Counted from the first letter of the stretch, positions 36,073 to 44,933 are shown. The stretch is DNA of 64,000 bases from Streptomyces sp. NRRL WC-3742 (GCF_000720635.1 NZ_JOCF01000004.1:62001-126000), one strand, 5' to 3'. A program made the numbers and translations. The notes: generated by a model from the letters alone, not told the origin.

Positions 36073-38043
36073 ATGACCACCGAGCACGGCCGGCACAGCC
36101 GAACGACCGAACCGGCCGCACCAGCCGAACCGACACCACCGACACCACCGACACCACCGACACCACCGGCACCACCGGCCGGCCCGGCCGGGGGCCTCAC
36201 CCGCCGTCGGCTGCTGGGCGCCTCCGCCCTCGGCGGCGCGGCCTGGCTGCTGCGCGCCACCATCGGCCCGGACGACGCCCGCGCCGCCGCGCCCGTACCG
36301 CCGGGCCTGCCCGCCGGCACCGAGCTGTACCAGCGCGTCTTCCAGAACTGGTCCGGCGAGATCCGCACCGACCAGCTGTGGACCTGCGCGCCCCGCACCC
36401 CCGAGGAGGTCCCCGCCCTCGCCGACTGGGCGCACGCCAACGGCTGGCGCCTGCGCGCCACCGGATACCGGCACACCTGGGCGCCGCTCACCGTCGCGGG
36501 CGGCACCCCGGAGGCGGCGCGCGTCCTGCTCGTGGACACCAGCCGCCACCTCACCGCCGTCACCGCCGACTCGCCCACCACCGTCCGCGCCCAGACCGGC
36601 GCCACCATGGAAGCCCTCCTCGCCCACCTCGCCGACCGGGGCCTCGGCCTCACCGCCTGCCCGGCGCCCGGCGAGCTGACCGTCGGCGGCGTCCTCGCCA
36701 TCGGCGGCCACGGCACCGCAGTCCCCGCCACCGGCGAGCTGCGCCCCGACGGGCACGGGTACGGCTCGGTCAGCAACCAGGTCGTCCGGCTCACCGCCGT
36801 CGTCCTCGACCCGGCCACCGGCCGCTACACCCTGCGCACCTTCGACCGTACGGAGGCCGACAGCGCCGCCTTCCTGGTGCACCTGGGCCGCGCCTTCCTC
36901 ACCGAGGTCGTGCTGCGCGCCGGCGCCGACCGGCCGCTTCGTTGCGTCAGCCGCCTGGACATCCCCGCCACCGAGCTCTTCGCCCGCCCGGGCGCGACCG
37001 GCTCCGGCGCGAGCGGCGGCGGACTGCTCGGGGGAGTGCTCGGTGGCCTGCTCGGAGGAGGCGACGGGCCGCGCACCCTCGCCGAGTTCGTCGAGCGCGA
37101 CGGCCGCGCCGAGGCCATCTGGTTCGCCTACACCGACTACCCCTGGCTCAAGACCTGGAGCGTCACCCCGGCCAAGCCGCTCGCCTCCCGGGCCGTCGAC
37201 CAGCCCTACAACTACCCCTTCTCGGACAACATTCCGGAACCCGTCGCCCGCCTCGCCGGCCAACTCGTCTCCGGCGCCTGGGGATCGGCCCCGCTGTTCG
37301 GCCAACTCCAGTACCTGATCGCCAAGGTGGCGCTCACCGGCGACCTCACCGACGTCCTGCTCTCCGGGGGCCTGCTGCGGGACCTGCTCACCGGCGACCT
37401 GATCACCCACCTACTGGCAGGGGGACTGCGCTCCGACCTCTGGGGCCCCTCGCGCACCCTGCTGCAGTACGTGCGACCCACCACCCTGCGCGTCACCGCC
37501 AACGGTTACGCGATCCTCGCCAGGCGCGCCGACCTCCAGTGGGCGGTCAGCGAATTCGCCGCGTACTACCGGCAGTTGCTCGCCGAGTACCAGGCGCGCG
37601 GCGAGTACCCGGTCAACGGCGCCGTGGAGATCCGGGTCACGGGCCTGGACGACCCGGCGTCCAGTGGCGTGCCCGGCGCCCGGCCGCCACTGCTGTCCGC
37701 GCTGCGCCCGCGCGCCGACCGGCCGGAGTGGGACACCGCCGTCTGGCTGGACGTCCTCTCCCTCCCCGGCACGCCCGGCCTGGAGCGCTTCGCCCGGGAC
37801 CTCGAGCAGTGGCTGCTGCGCACCTTCGACGGCACCCGGGCGGGCCTGCGCGTCGAGTGGTCCAAGGGCTGGGCCTACACCACCGACGCCGCCTGGTCCG
37901 ACCCGGACGTGCTCGGCCGGGCCATCCCCGAGAGCCTGCGCGCCGGCGGCGGGCCCGGCTGGGACGAGGCGGTCGCCGTCCTCGACCGGCACGACCCGCA
38001 CCGGGTGTTCGGAAACCCGTTCCTGGACGGCCTGTTGAGGTAG
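36073..38043 (+). CDS. Secreted cholesterol-oxidase-like FAD protein (class II, VAO fold)
   Basis: 656 residues. After a Pro/Thr-rich start (TPPTPPTPP, from 9-bp DNA repeats at 36130-36180) comes a Tat signal (TRRRLLGASALGGAAWLL). The FAD domain has RATGYRHTWAPL, where the His fits covalent FAD attachment, and GGVLAIGGHGTAVP. The rest matches the cholesterol-oxidase substrate domain of Brevibacterium-type class II enzymes. It likely oxidises a sterol or similar alcohol outside the cell. A 20-residue Gly/Leu-rich insert (GGGLLGGVLGGLLGGG) at ~316 is unusual. Confidence 0.85.
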   Translation: MTTEHGRHSRTTEPAAPAEPTPPTPPTPPTPPAPPAGPAGGLTRRRLLGASALGGAAWLLRATIGPDDARAAAPVPPGLPAGTELYQRVFQNWSGEIRTDQLWTCAPRTPEEVPALADWAHANGWRLRATGYRHTWAPLTVAGGTPEAARVLLVDTSRHLTAVTADSPTTVRAQTGATMEALLAHLADRGLGLTACPAPGELTVGGVLAIGGHGTAVPATGELRPDGHGYGSVSNQVVRLTAVVLDPATGRYTLRTFDRTEADSAAFLVHLGRAFLTEVVLRAGADRPLRCVSRLDIPATELFARPGATGSGASGGGLLGGVLGGLLGGGDGPRTLAEFVERDGRAEAIWFAYTDYPWLKTWSVTPAKPLASRAVDQPYNYPFSDNIPEPVARLAGQLVSGAWGSAPLFGQLQYLIAKVALTGDLTDVLLSGGLLRDLLTGDLITHLLAGGLRSDLWGPSRTLLQYVRPTTLRVTANGYAILARRADLQWAVSEFAAYYRQLLAEYQARGEYPVNGAVEIRVTGLDDPASSGVPGARPPLLSALRPRADRPEWDTAVWLDVLSLPGTPGLERFARDLEQWLLRTFDGTRAGLRVEWSKGWAYTTDAAWSDPDVLGRAIPESLRAGGGPGWDEAVAVLDRHDPHRVFGNPFLDGLLR

Positions 38044-38083
38044 TTCACGGGCTCGCTGACGTCTCGTCAGATATGACGCTCCG

Positions 38084-38713
38084 TCAGATGTGCTCCATCA
38101 CGATCACCGCCAGGGTGTCGGGAGTGAGGGCGCGGAACACGTGCGGGGCGTCGCCGGGGTAGCTGATGTAGTCGCCCGGGCCCAGTTCGACGGGCATCTC
38201 GCTCGGTCCGACCAGGGCCCGGCCCGCGCCGATCATCACGTGCTCGACGGACCCGGGCATGTGCGGGTCGGAGGCCCTGGTCTCGCCGGGCTGCGCCTCG
38301 ATCCGGTAGATGTCGCGACGGGCGTTGGGCGGGCAGGAGGAGAGCACGGTCGCGGCGTAGGTGGCCTGCTCGGAGTGGGTGACCGGGCCCTCCCCGGCCC
38401 GGATCACCTTCACCGCCGGGCGCGGCGGGTCGACGAGCCGGCTGAACGGCACGTTGAGCGCCACCCCGAGTGCCCAGAGCGTCTCCACGCTGGGGTTGCC
38501 CGCGCCGGACTCCAGCTGGGAGAGCGTCGACTTGGCGATGCCCGCGCGCCGGGCGAGCTCGGCCATCGAGAGCCCGCTGCGCTCGCGTTCGCGACGGATG
38601 GAGGCGGCGATCTGGCCGATCAGCTCGGTGCCGGTCCCGGCGGCGGGGCCGGGGGTGCCCGTGCTGCCGGTGGTGCCCGTGGTGCCCGTGGGCTGGGCGG
38701 TCTGGTCGGTCAT
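38084..38713 (-). CDS. XRE-type HTH regulator with cupin domain
   Basis: 209 residues. A Thr/Gly-rich lead is followed by an HTH at ~35-85 (ELIGQIAASIRRERERSGLS, AELARRAGIAKSTLSQLESG) and a C-terminal cupin sensor (GSVEHVMIGAGRALVGP, LGPGDYISYPGDAPHVF). It probably controls the divergent azlCD pair 148 bp away. ATG at 38713 is used; a GTG at 38728 is possible. Its stop codon lies in TGACGGA-like sequence. Confidence 0.88.
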   Translation of the reverse strand: MTDQTAQPTGTTGTTGSTGTPGPAAGTGTELIGQIAASIRRERERSGLSMAELARRAGIAKSTLSQLESGAGNPSVETLWALGVALNVPFSRLVDPPRPAVKVIRAGEGPVTHSEQATYAATVLSSCPPNARRDIYRIEAQPGETRASDPHMPGSVEHVMIGAGRALVGPSEMPVELGPGDYISYPGDAPHVFRALTPDTLAVIVMEHI

Positions 38714-38800
38714 GGTCGGCACGCACACTTTCTCCCGGCTCCTTCGGCCCGGTGCCGTTCATGCTGTCACGGCCGCCGCCGATCGCGCTTCGGGCAATCG

Positions 38801-38880
38801 GCGTTCGTTCTGTCGGTACTCTCGTTCGGGTTGACGAACCCGGTCGGACGGGTTCACTCTAATGAACATGCGTTCGTTCT
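38801..38880. promoter_or_regulatory. Repeated site upstream of azlC
   Basis: GCGTTCGTTCT occurs at 38801-38811 and again at 38870-38880, and a GGGTTGACGAACCC palindrome-like sequence lies between. These are likely binding sites for the divergent XRE-cupin regulator. Confidence 0.55.
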
Positions 38881-39605
38881 TCCGAACCCCTCTCGGGGCC
38901 CTGGAGCCGGCGACCCTGCGCAACATCGCCCTCGTCTGTCTCGCCGACGCCCTTGTCGGCGCCTCCTTCGGCGCGATCAGCGTCTCCGGGGGCCTGCCGC
39001 TGTGGGTACCGATGGCCATGTCCGTCCTCGTCTTCGCCGGCGGCTCGCAGTTCGCGGCCGTCGGTGTGGTGCTCTCCGGTGGCGGCGCGCTCGCGGCCGT
39101 TGCCACCGGGCTGGTCCTCAACGCCCGGATGCTCCCCTTCGGGTTCACCGTCGCCGACGTACTCCAAGGCCCGTGGTGGAAGCGGCTGTCGGGCGCCCAT
39201 CTGCTCACCGACGAATCGGCCGCGTTCGTCCTCCAGGAGAAGGACCCGCACCGACGCCGGGCCGCCTACTGGACCTGTGGCCTCGCCCTGTTCGTCGTGT
39301 GGAACCTCGCCGTGCTGCTCGGCGCGGGCGCCGGCGGACTGATCGGCGACACCGATGCACTCGGCCTCGACGCCGCCTTCCCCGCCGTCCTGCTCGCCCT
39401 CGTCCTGCCCTCGCTGACCGATCGCCGCACCCGCACGGCGGCCCTGGCGGGAGCCGCCGTCGCCGTCGCGGCCACGCCGTACGTCCCGGCCGGGCTGCCC
39501 GTGCTGCTCGCCCTCGTCGGCCTGCTGCTCGCCGGACGGCCGGCGCCCGCGCTGTCCGTACCGGCCGTCCAGCCCGGGCCGATGCCGAAGGATGCCGTCC
39601 GATGA
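38862..39605 (+). CDS. azlC: AzlC family branched-chain amino acid exporter subunit
   Basis: 247 residues, AzlC family, with about six to eight membrane helices (for example PLWVPMAMSVLVFAGGSQFA and FPAVLLALVLPSL). With AzlD it forms an exporter of branched-chain amino acids or analogues such as azaleucine. No clear Shine-Dalgarno sequence; ATGs at 38862 and 38868 are both possible and the message may be leaderless. Stop overlaps the azlD start (ATGA). Confidence 0.92.
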   Translation: MNMRSFFRTPLGALEPATLRNIALVCLADALVGASFGAISVSGGLPLWVPMAMSVLVFAGGSQFAAVGVVLSGGGALAAVATGLVLNARMLPFGFTVADVLQGPWWKRLSGAHLLTDESAAFVLQEKDPHRRRAAYWTCGLALFVVWNLAVLLGAGAGGLIGDTDALGLDAAFPAVLLALVLPSLTDRRTRTAALAGAAVAVAATPYVPAGLPVLLALVGLLLAGRPAPALSVPAVQPGPMPKDAVR

Positions 39606-39913
39606 TGCCGCTCTACGCCGTCCTGATGCTCGCCGCCGGCACCTACGCCTTCCGCATCGCCGGGCCACTGCTCGGGCACCGGCTCCAACTCTCCGACCGG
39701 CTGCGACACTTGCTCACCGTCGCGGCGACCGTCCTGCTCGTCGCCCTGGTCGCCACCGGCGCCCTGACCCAGGGTCACGGCTTCGCCGGCTGGGCCCGCC
39801 CGGCGGGCGTCCTCGTCGCCGGAGCCCTCGCGCTGCGCCGTGCGCCGTTCCCGGCCGTGGTCGTCGCGGGCGCGGCGACCACGGCGCTGCTGCGGCTGTG
39901 CGGGGTGGGCTGA
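39602..39913 (+). CDS. azlD: AzlD family transport protein
   Basis: 103 residues, four membrane helices (LYAVLMLAAGTYAFRIAG, LLTVAATVLLVALVATGAL). It is the small partner of AzlC, and its ATG overlaps the azlC stop. The TGA stop at 39911 is the start of heptad array A7. Confidence 0.9.
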   Translation: MMPLYAVLMLAAGTYAFRIAGPLLGHRLQLSDRLRHLLTVAATVLLVALVATGALTQGHGFAGWARPAGVLVAGALALRRAPFPAVVVAGAATTALLRLCGVG

Positions 39914-40016
39914 CGGCGGACAACTGACAGCTGACGGATGACAGCCGACAGATAACAGCCGGCAGATAACAGCGAACAGATGACAGCTGACGGTATCCGT
40001 CAGCTGAAGCCTGTCA
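39911..40016. repeat. Heptad array A7 (type locus)
   Basis: The longest perfect array. From the azlD TGA stop at 39911, twelve 7-bp units follow with no phase slip, for example TGACGGC GGACAAC at the start and TGACAGC TGACGGT at the end, and units TAACAGC, CGGCAGA and GAACAGA in between. From the opposite gene's stop (40016) three units read inward. A 10-bp hairpin joins 39984-39993 and 39997-40006. Confidence 0.95.
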
Positions 40017-40328
40017 GCCCTCCTCCGCCAACCGCTCCGCCTGCACCTCGGGGCGCTTGCTGTCCCACAGCATCTCCCACACCTTGAACACGCAGTGGTA
40101 GTCGCGCATGCTCCCCTGGGAGATCAGCAGATAGGTGTCCCCGTCCCGCAGCAGCGTCCGGTGCCGGCTGTTGAACGGGTGCTGCGGAGTGAACGTCGGC
40201 ACGATGCGCCGCAACTCCTCCACGGCCTCCTCGCGGGAGCCCTCGACCTCGCCCAGCACCTGGCTGCCCCAGATGCGGTCCTGGCCGATGCCGACGGTCT
40301 CCTCGACGACCAGCGCCCAGCGCGCCAT
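40014..40328 (-). CDS. Conserved small protein of unknown function
   Basis: 104 residues, no recognised domain. It opens MARWALVVEETVGIGQDRIW and contains RDYHCVFKVWEMLWDSKRP near the end. It looks soluble and mixed alpha/beta. GGGGAGGG precedes the ATG. Convergent with azlD, with both stops inside array A7. Divergent from the glutaryl-CoA dehydrogenase-like gene. Function unknown. Confidence 0.82.
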   Translation of the reverse strand: MARWALVVEETVGIGQDRIWGSQVLGEVEGSREEAVEELRRIVPTFTPQHPFNSRHRTLLRDGDTYLLISQGSMRDYHCVFKVWEMLWDSKRPEVQAERLAEEG

Positions 40329-40470
40329 GCCACCCTCCCCGTGTCGCTTTCCTCACGCCTTCGCGTCCGTCCACCGCCGGGCCGAGTGCGCGATACTCGC
40401 CGCAACCCGCCCACGGCCGGTGCCCCTCGAACACTACGCAGACAGTACGCCGAGACGACAAGGAGCTTCG

Positions 40471-41658
40471 ATGACGAAGCCGCCCCGGATCGACCCCGCC
40501 GACCTCCTCGCCGTCGGCGACCTCCTCACCGACGAGGAGCGGCTGATCCGCGACACCGTCCGCCGGTTCACCGAGGAGCGTATCCGCCCCCACCTCGGCG
40601 ACTGGTTCGAACGCGGTGTCTTCCCCGCCCGCGAACTCGCCCCCGAACTCGGCGCCCTCGGCGTGCTCGGCATGCACCTCGACGGCTACGGCTGCGCGGG
40701 AGCGGACGCCGTCGCGTACGGGGTGGCCTGCATGGAACTGGAGGCCGCGGACTCCGGGCTGCGCAGCTTCGTCTCCGTCCAGGGCTCCCTGGCCATGCGT
40801 TCCATCCACGCCTACGGCTCCGAGGAGCAGAAGCAGCGCTGGCTGCCCGGCATGGCCGCCGGCGAGCTGATCGGCTGCTTCGGCCTCACCGAGCCCGACT
40901 TCGGCTCCGACCCCGCCAACATGCGCACCCGGGCCGTCCAGAAGGGCGGCGAGGGCGGCGACTGGGTGCTGACCGGCAGCAAGATGTGGATCACCAACGG
41001 CAGCATCGCCGACGTCGCCGTCGTCTGGGCCCAGACCGAGGCGGGCGTGCGCGGCTTCCTGGTCGAGCGCGGCACCCGCGGCCTCACCGCCACCGACGTG
41101 CACGGCAAGCTCTCCCTGCGCGCCTCCGTCACCAGCGAACTCGCCTTCGACGAGGTCGTCCTGCCCGCCGACGCCGTCCTACCCGGCGTCACGGGCCTTC
41201 GCGGCCCCCTCTCCTCCCTCAACGAGGCCCGCTACGGCATCCTGTGGGGCACCGTCGGCGCCGCCCGCGACTGCTACACCGCCGCCCTCGACTATGCCAA
41301 GAGCCGTATCCAGTTCGACCGCCCCATCGCCGGCTTCCAGCTGACCCAGCAGAAGCTGGTCGAGATGATGCTGGAGGTCGAGAAGGCGTACCTGGTGGCG
41401 CTGCGCATCGGACGGCTCAAGGAGCAGGGCGCCGCCCGTCCGCCGCACATCAGCTTCGGCAAGCTCAACAACGTCCGCACCGCCCTGGAGATCGCCCGCA
41501 GCGCCCGTACGATCCTCGGCGCCAACGGCATCACCACCGAGTACCCGGTGCTGCGCCACGCCAACAACCTGGAGTCGGTGCTCACCTACGAGGGCACCAG
41601 CGAGATCCACACCCTCGTCCTCGGCGAGGCCATCACCGGCGAGTCCGCCTACCGCTGA
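40471..41658 (+). CDS. Glutaryl-CoA dehydrogenase-like acyl-CoA dehydrogenase
   Basis: 395 residues. The C-terminal RHANNLESVLTYEGTSEIHT, with catalytic Glu in YEGTSEIH, is typical of the glutaryl-CoA dehydrogenase branch. FGLTEPDFGSDPA and GSKMWITNG are the FAD-core motifs. It should oxidise glutaryl-CoA (lysine/tryptophan breakdown) to crotonyl-CoA. AAGGAG precedes the ATG. No pathway partner is next to it, so the exact substrate is inferred from motif similarity. Confidence 0.88.
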   Translation: MTKPPRIDPADLLAVGDLLTDEERLIRDTVRRFTEERIRPHLGDWFERGVFPARELAPELGALGVLGMHLDGYGCAGADAVAYGVACMELEAADSGLRSFVSVQGSLAMRSIHAYGSEEQKQRWLPGMAAGELIGCFGLTEPDFGSDPANMRTRAVQKGGEGGDWVLTGSKMWITNGSIADVAVVWAQTEAGVRGFLVERGTRGLTATDVHGKLSLRASVTSELAFDEVVLPADAVLPGVTGLRGPLSSLNEARYGILWGTVGAARDCYTAALDYAKSRIQFDRPIAGFQLTQQKLVEMMLEVEKAYLVALRIGRLKEQGAARPPHISFGKLNNVRTALEIARSARTILGANGITTEYPVLRHANNLESVLTYEGTSEIHTLVLGEAITGESAYR

Positions 41659-41730
41659 CACCCCGTCCGTACGGTCCCACCAGGGAAAACGGGTGGCCGG
41701 GCCCGCCGTGGCCCGGCTACCGTTCCTGGC

Positions 41731-42105
41731 ATGACCAGCCAGCCCGTCCAGCCACCCCCGACCACCACCCTCTGGCGCCCCACCGGCCCCGAGGAGCTGG
41801 CCCTGGTCGAGGCGTCCGGCTGGCGCGTCTGGCCGCCCCGGCTGCCCGACCAGCCGATCTTCTACCCCGTCCTCAACGAGGACTACGCGATCCGCATCGC
41901 CCGCGACTGGAACGTGCCGGCCTCCGGCGTCGGCTACGTCACCCGCTTCGAGGTCGACACGGAGTTCCTCGCCCGCTACCCCGTCCAGCAGGCCGGCGGT
42001 CGTACCATCCTCGAACTCTGGGTTCCGGCCGATGAGTTGGAGGAGTTCAACACGCACATCGTCGGCCGCATCGACGTCGTCCACGAGTTCCGGCCCCAGC
42101 CGTGA
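41731..42105 (+). CDS. ADP-ribosylation/crystallin J1-like small protein
   Basis: 124 residues. Conserved stretches are TTTLWRPTGPEELALVEASG and GYVTRFEVDTEFLARYPVQQ, with a C-terminal VHEFRPQP. Actinobacterial genomes annotate this family under crystallin J1 without known activity; no glycohydrolase DD motif is present. Its stop codon lies in a 12-bp tandem repeat. Confidence 0.75.
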   Translation: MTSQPVQPPPTTTLWRPTGPEELALVEASGWRVWPPRLPDQPIFYPVLNEDYAIRIARDWNVPASGVGYVTRFEVDTEFLARYPVQQAGGRTILELWVPADELEEFNTHIVGRIDVVHEFRPQP

Positions 42106-42176
42106 GCCCAGCCGTGAGCCCAGCCGAGAGCCCGATCGTGAGCCCAATCGTGACTCAGCCGCGACCCCAGCCGTGA
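42095..42176. repeat. 12-bp degenerate tandem repeat over a stop codon
   Basis: About seven copies of CCCAGCCGTGAG, four of 12 bp and two of 11 bp. The TGA stop of the J1-like gene is in the first copy, and nearly every copy repeats the TGA. It separates this gene from the next ATP-grasp gene and makes that start ambiguous. Confidence 0.85.
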
Positions 42177-42997
42177 CCGGGGCCGTGAAGGGGCCCGCGC
42201 CCGTCCTGCTCACCTCCGCCCAGGCGACCAGCACCACCGCCCTGCTCGCCGGGGCCGCCGCCCGTCGGCGCCTGGACACCGCCGTCCTGACCGGCCCCGG
42301 CACGGTCGAGGAGCTCGCCGGGCGGCCCGTCCACTGGTACGGCGGCCCGCTCGCCGCCGCCCGGATCGCCGGGCCGCTCGGCCTCGCCCTGCTCGAACCC
42401 GAGGACGACTGGCTGCCGCGCCTGCCCCGGGAGTTCACCCGCCGCCGGATCGAACTCACCACCCTCGCCGAGGCGTGGACGCTGCGCCACCCGGCCTTCG
42501 TCAAACCGCCCGCCGACAAGTCGATCCCGCCCGCGGTCTACCCGGACGGCACCCGGCTGCCCCGCACCGGCGAGCGGATCGGCCCGGACACCCCCGTCCT
42601 GGTCAGCGAACCGGTGACCTTCGCCGCCGAGTACCGGCTCTTCCTCCTCGACGGGCAGGTGCTCACCGGCAGCCGTTACGCCCGCTTCGGCCGGCTCGAC
42701 CCGGCGCCGCTCACCGAGGCGGCCACCGCCTTCGCCGCCCGCCTGCTCGACGCCGTCGGCGATACCCTGCCCAGCGCCGTCGCCCTGGACGTCGGCCCGA
42801 TCGCCGACCCGTACGACCCGGCCGAGCACTGGGCCGTGGTCGAGGCCAACCTGCCCTGGTTCGCCCACTGCTACGCGGCCGACCCGGACCGCGTCCTGGA
42901 CGTCGTGCTGCGCGCCGCGGGCCCGGCCGCCGCACTCTCCCCGGCCGACCGGCGCTTCGCCCGTGCCGCACGCACCGCCGGGACGGCGACCGGCTGA
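42173..42997 (+). CDS. ATP-grasp domain protein
   Basis: 274 residues. It carries ATP-grasp-like patterns: FVKPPADKSI, PVLVSEPVTFAAEYRLFLLD and VALDVGPIADPYDPAEHWAVVEAN, where the last segment fits the metal-binding acidic/Asn residues. These enzymes activate a carboxylate with ATP for ligation. The substrate is unknown. The start is uncertain because the upstream DNA is repetitive; GTG 42173 or GTG 42185 fit best. Confidence 0.75.
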   Translation: MTGAVKGPAPVLLTSAQATSTTALLAGAAARRRLDTAVLTGPGTVEELAGRPVHWYGGPLAAARIAGPLGLALLEPEDDWLPRLPREFTRRRIELTTLAEAWTLRHPAFVKPPADKSIPPAVYPDGTRLPRTGERIGPDTPVLVSEPVTFAAEYRLFLLDGQVLTGSRYARFGRLDPAPLTEAATAFAARLLDAVGDTLPSAVALDVGPIADPYDPAEHWAVVEANLPWFAHCYAADPDRVLDVVLRAAGPAAALSPADRRFARAARTAGTATG

Positions 42998-43140
42998 CGG
43001 GGCCGCTCGACACCTTCCGGACACCTCGTGTTCGATGGGGCGACGCCGCACGGTACGGCGGGCGGTGAACCATGGCGCGGTCGGCGGCGCCCCTCTGCGC
43101 GCGCGGCCGGGTGTGCACGACCGAAAGGAACCCCTCTGCC

Positions 43141-44019
43141 ATGACCGCTGCCCAGTGGCCCCGTCCCCGGGTGCTCGTCGTCGGGATCGACGGCGTCCGC
43201 CACGACTACCTGGCGAAGGTGCCGATGCCGCACCTCCAGGAGGTCGCCGAGGCCGGATTCCTGGTGCCGGTCACCGTCGCGGACAGCGTGCCCACCATGT
43301 CCGGGCCGTGCTGGGCCACCATCGTCACCGGGGTCGAGCCCGCCAAGCACGGCGTCTGGGGCAACCACCTGGGCGGCAACCGCCTCGACGTCTTCCCCGA
43401 CTTCGCCACCCGCCTCAACCGGGGCGACCGCCGCCGCACCTTCGTCGCGGCCGGCTGGGACCCGCTGATGATCAACGAGTCCGGCGGCCCGCTCTTCCGC
43501 GCCCCCGGCCGCCTCTCGTACATAGCGCCCGCCGAGGACACCCCCGAGGCGTGGGAGACCGTCGACGAGGAGGTCACCCGCGAGGCCGTCCACGTCCTGG
43601 CCACCGCCGACCCCGAAGCCTCCTTCGTCTACCTCGGCGCCGTCGACGAGACCGCCCACTTCCTCGGCTGCGGCGAGGAGTACCGCGCCTCCATGCGCAC
43701 CGCCGACGAGCGCCTCGGCCGGCTGCTCGACGCCGTCCGGGGCCGCGCCACGTACGCCGAGGAGCAGTGGACCGTCATCGTCGTCACCGACCACGGGCAC
43801 GTCGACGAGGGCGGCCACGGCGGCCGCACCGACGAGGAGCGCACCGCCTGGGTCGCCTGCGCCGGGCACGACATCCCGGTCGGCCCGCCCACCGGCGAGA
43901 TCCGCCACCCGGACGTCGCCGCCCAGGTGTACGCCTCGCTCCTGCGCCCGATCGACCCGCACTGGACGCTGGACGGGCGGCCCTTCCCCGTGGCCCGGCC
44001 GGTGGCCACGGGCGTCTGA
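43141..44019 (+). CDS. Alkaline-phosphatase-superfamily nucleotide pyrophosphatase/phosphodiesterase
   Basis: 292 residues. GIDGVRHDYL gives the first metal Asp, SVPTMSGPCWATIVTGVEP the nucleophile Thr or Ser region, DETAHFLG and VVTDHGHVDEGGHGG the remaining metal ligands. It should cleave phosphodiester or pyrophosphate bonds. No signal peptide is seen, so it is probably cytoplasmic. ATG at 43141; AAGGAA upstream. Followed by a 11-bp stem terminator. Confidence 0.88.
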   Translation: MTAAQWPRPRVLVVGIDGVRHDYLAKVPMPHLQEVAEAGFLVPVTVADSVPTMSGPCWATIVTGVEPAKHGVWGNHLGGNRLDVFPDFATRLNRGDRRRTFVAAGWDPLMINESGGPLFRAPGRLSYIAPAEDTPEAWETVDEEVTREAVHVLATADPEASFVYLGAVDETAHFLGCGEEYRASMRTADERLGRLLDAVRGRATYAEEQWTVIVVTDHGHVDEGGHGGRTDEERTAWVACAGHDIPVGPPTGEIRHPDVAAQVYASLLRPIDPHWTLDGRPFPVARPVATGV

Positions 44020-44393
44020 CGGGCGCCTGACGGGGGGACCCCGGGGGACCCCGGGAAGTCCGAAGGGAGTCCGGGCGCCTGCACCCGGGGGAATCCGGTG
44101 CCCCGGGTGCAGCAGGCCCGGCTGCGCCGCGGGCGGCCCGGGGCGAGGCTCGATCGGGGCCCGGCGCAGGGCCACCACACGGACTCCGCCGAAGGGGCAT
44201 ACGCCGGAAGGTGGAGACCGTACCCCGTAAGTCGGAAGCAGGATCGCGACCTGGTGGTGACGATCCGACGGCTCGGGCTGGGCCACGATGGGTACACCCG
44301 AACGGCGCAGGCCGCCGGCCGGGGCAGGACACGCAGGCAGGACATGCAGAGCAGGACATGCAGGGCAGGGCACACGGGAGAGGGCAGGCGGGC
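44020..44393. other. 374-bp intergenic region with terminator and purine-rich repeats
   Basis: No gene is seen. It contains a hairpin at 44080-44111 and, at ~44323-44390, a purine-rich degenerate tandem run (unit GCAGGACATGCA) ending at the ribosome-binding site of the next gene. The latter would be transcribed as part of the 5' leader. Confidence 0.6.
44080..44111. terminator. Hairpin after phosphodiesterase gene
   Basis: TGCACCCGGGG pairs exactly with CCCCGGGTGCA around a ten-base loop, 61 bp after the stop at 44019. No U tract. Confidence 0.72.
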
Positions 44394-44873
44394 ATGAAGG
44401 GCATCGTGAGCAAGGTCGCGCTGGGAGTCGCGGGCACCGGCATGGCCGTCGCCGTGGCGGCCGTGGCCATCGGCCCGCGGGTGTCCGACTGGTACGACGA
44501 GCACCACCAGGAGCAGTCGGCGTACGAGACCGGCGAGCAGGCGAAGAACGACCGCCGCTCCGTGCCCGGCTGGCTGCCCGACAACGCCTCCTCGGTCAAG
44601 TACGTGATGTCCACCACCGGCGACGACCGGCTCCTGGTAGCCACCCTCCCCGAGGGCCGGCTGCCCACCGGCTGCGCCATCGGCGTACCGGGCCGTGTCT
44701 CGCACCCGGTGCCGGCGCTCAAGGCCGGCTGGTTCCCGCAGGATGTCGCGGGCAAGGCCACCGGTACCTGCGGCCACTACAGCGTCGCGCTGCACGGCAA
44801 CCGGCTCTACGCCTGGCAGGACGGCGCGGCGGTGCAGGCGGCGCACCGCGCCGAGCACTCCGCCCGGCGCTGA
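44394..44873 (+). CDS. Membrane-anchored protein of unknown function
   Basis: 159 residues. One N-terminal membrane segment (VALGVAGTGMAVAVAAVAIG, ~7-27) is followed by an extracytoplasmic domain with two Cys (TGCAIG and GTCGHY) that may form a disulphide. No enzyme motif seen. Purine-rich GAGAGGG precedes ATG 44394, preferred over the upstream reading that lacks conservation signs. Function unknown. Confidence 0.72.
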   Translation: MKGIVSKVALGVAGTGMAVAVAAVAIGPRVSDWYDEHHQEQSAYETGEQAKNDRRSVPGWLPDNASSVKYVMSTTGDDRLLVATLPEGRLPTGCAIGVPGRVSHPVPALKAGWFPQDVAGKATGTCGHYSVALHGNRLYAWQDGAAVQAAHRAEHSARR

Positions 44874-44933
44874 CGGGGCCGTCCGGGGGGACCCCTCCTG
44901 TCGGAACCGGGCCGGGCTGCGATAGGACGGGGC

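Noticed and set aside
39911..40016. CRISPR array
   Set aside because: Units are 7 bp, adjoining and degenerate; there are no spacers and no cas genes.
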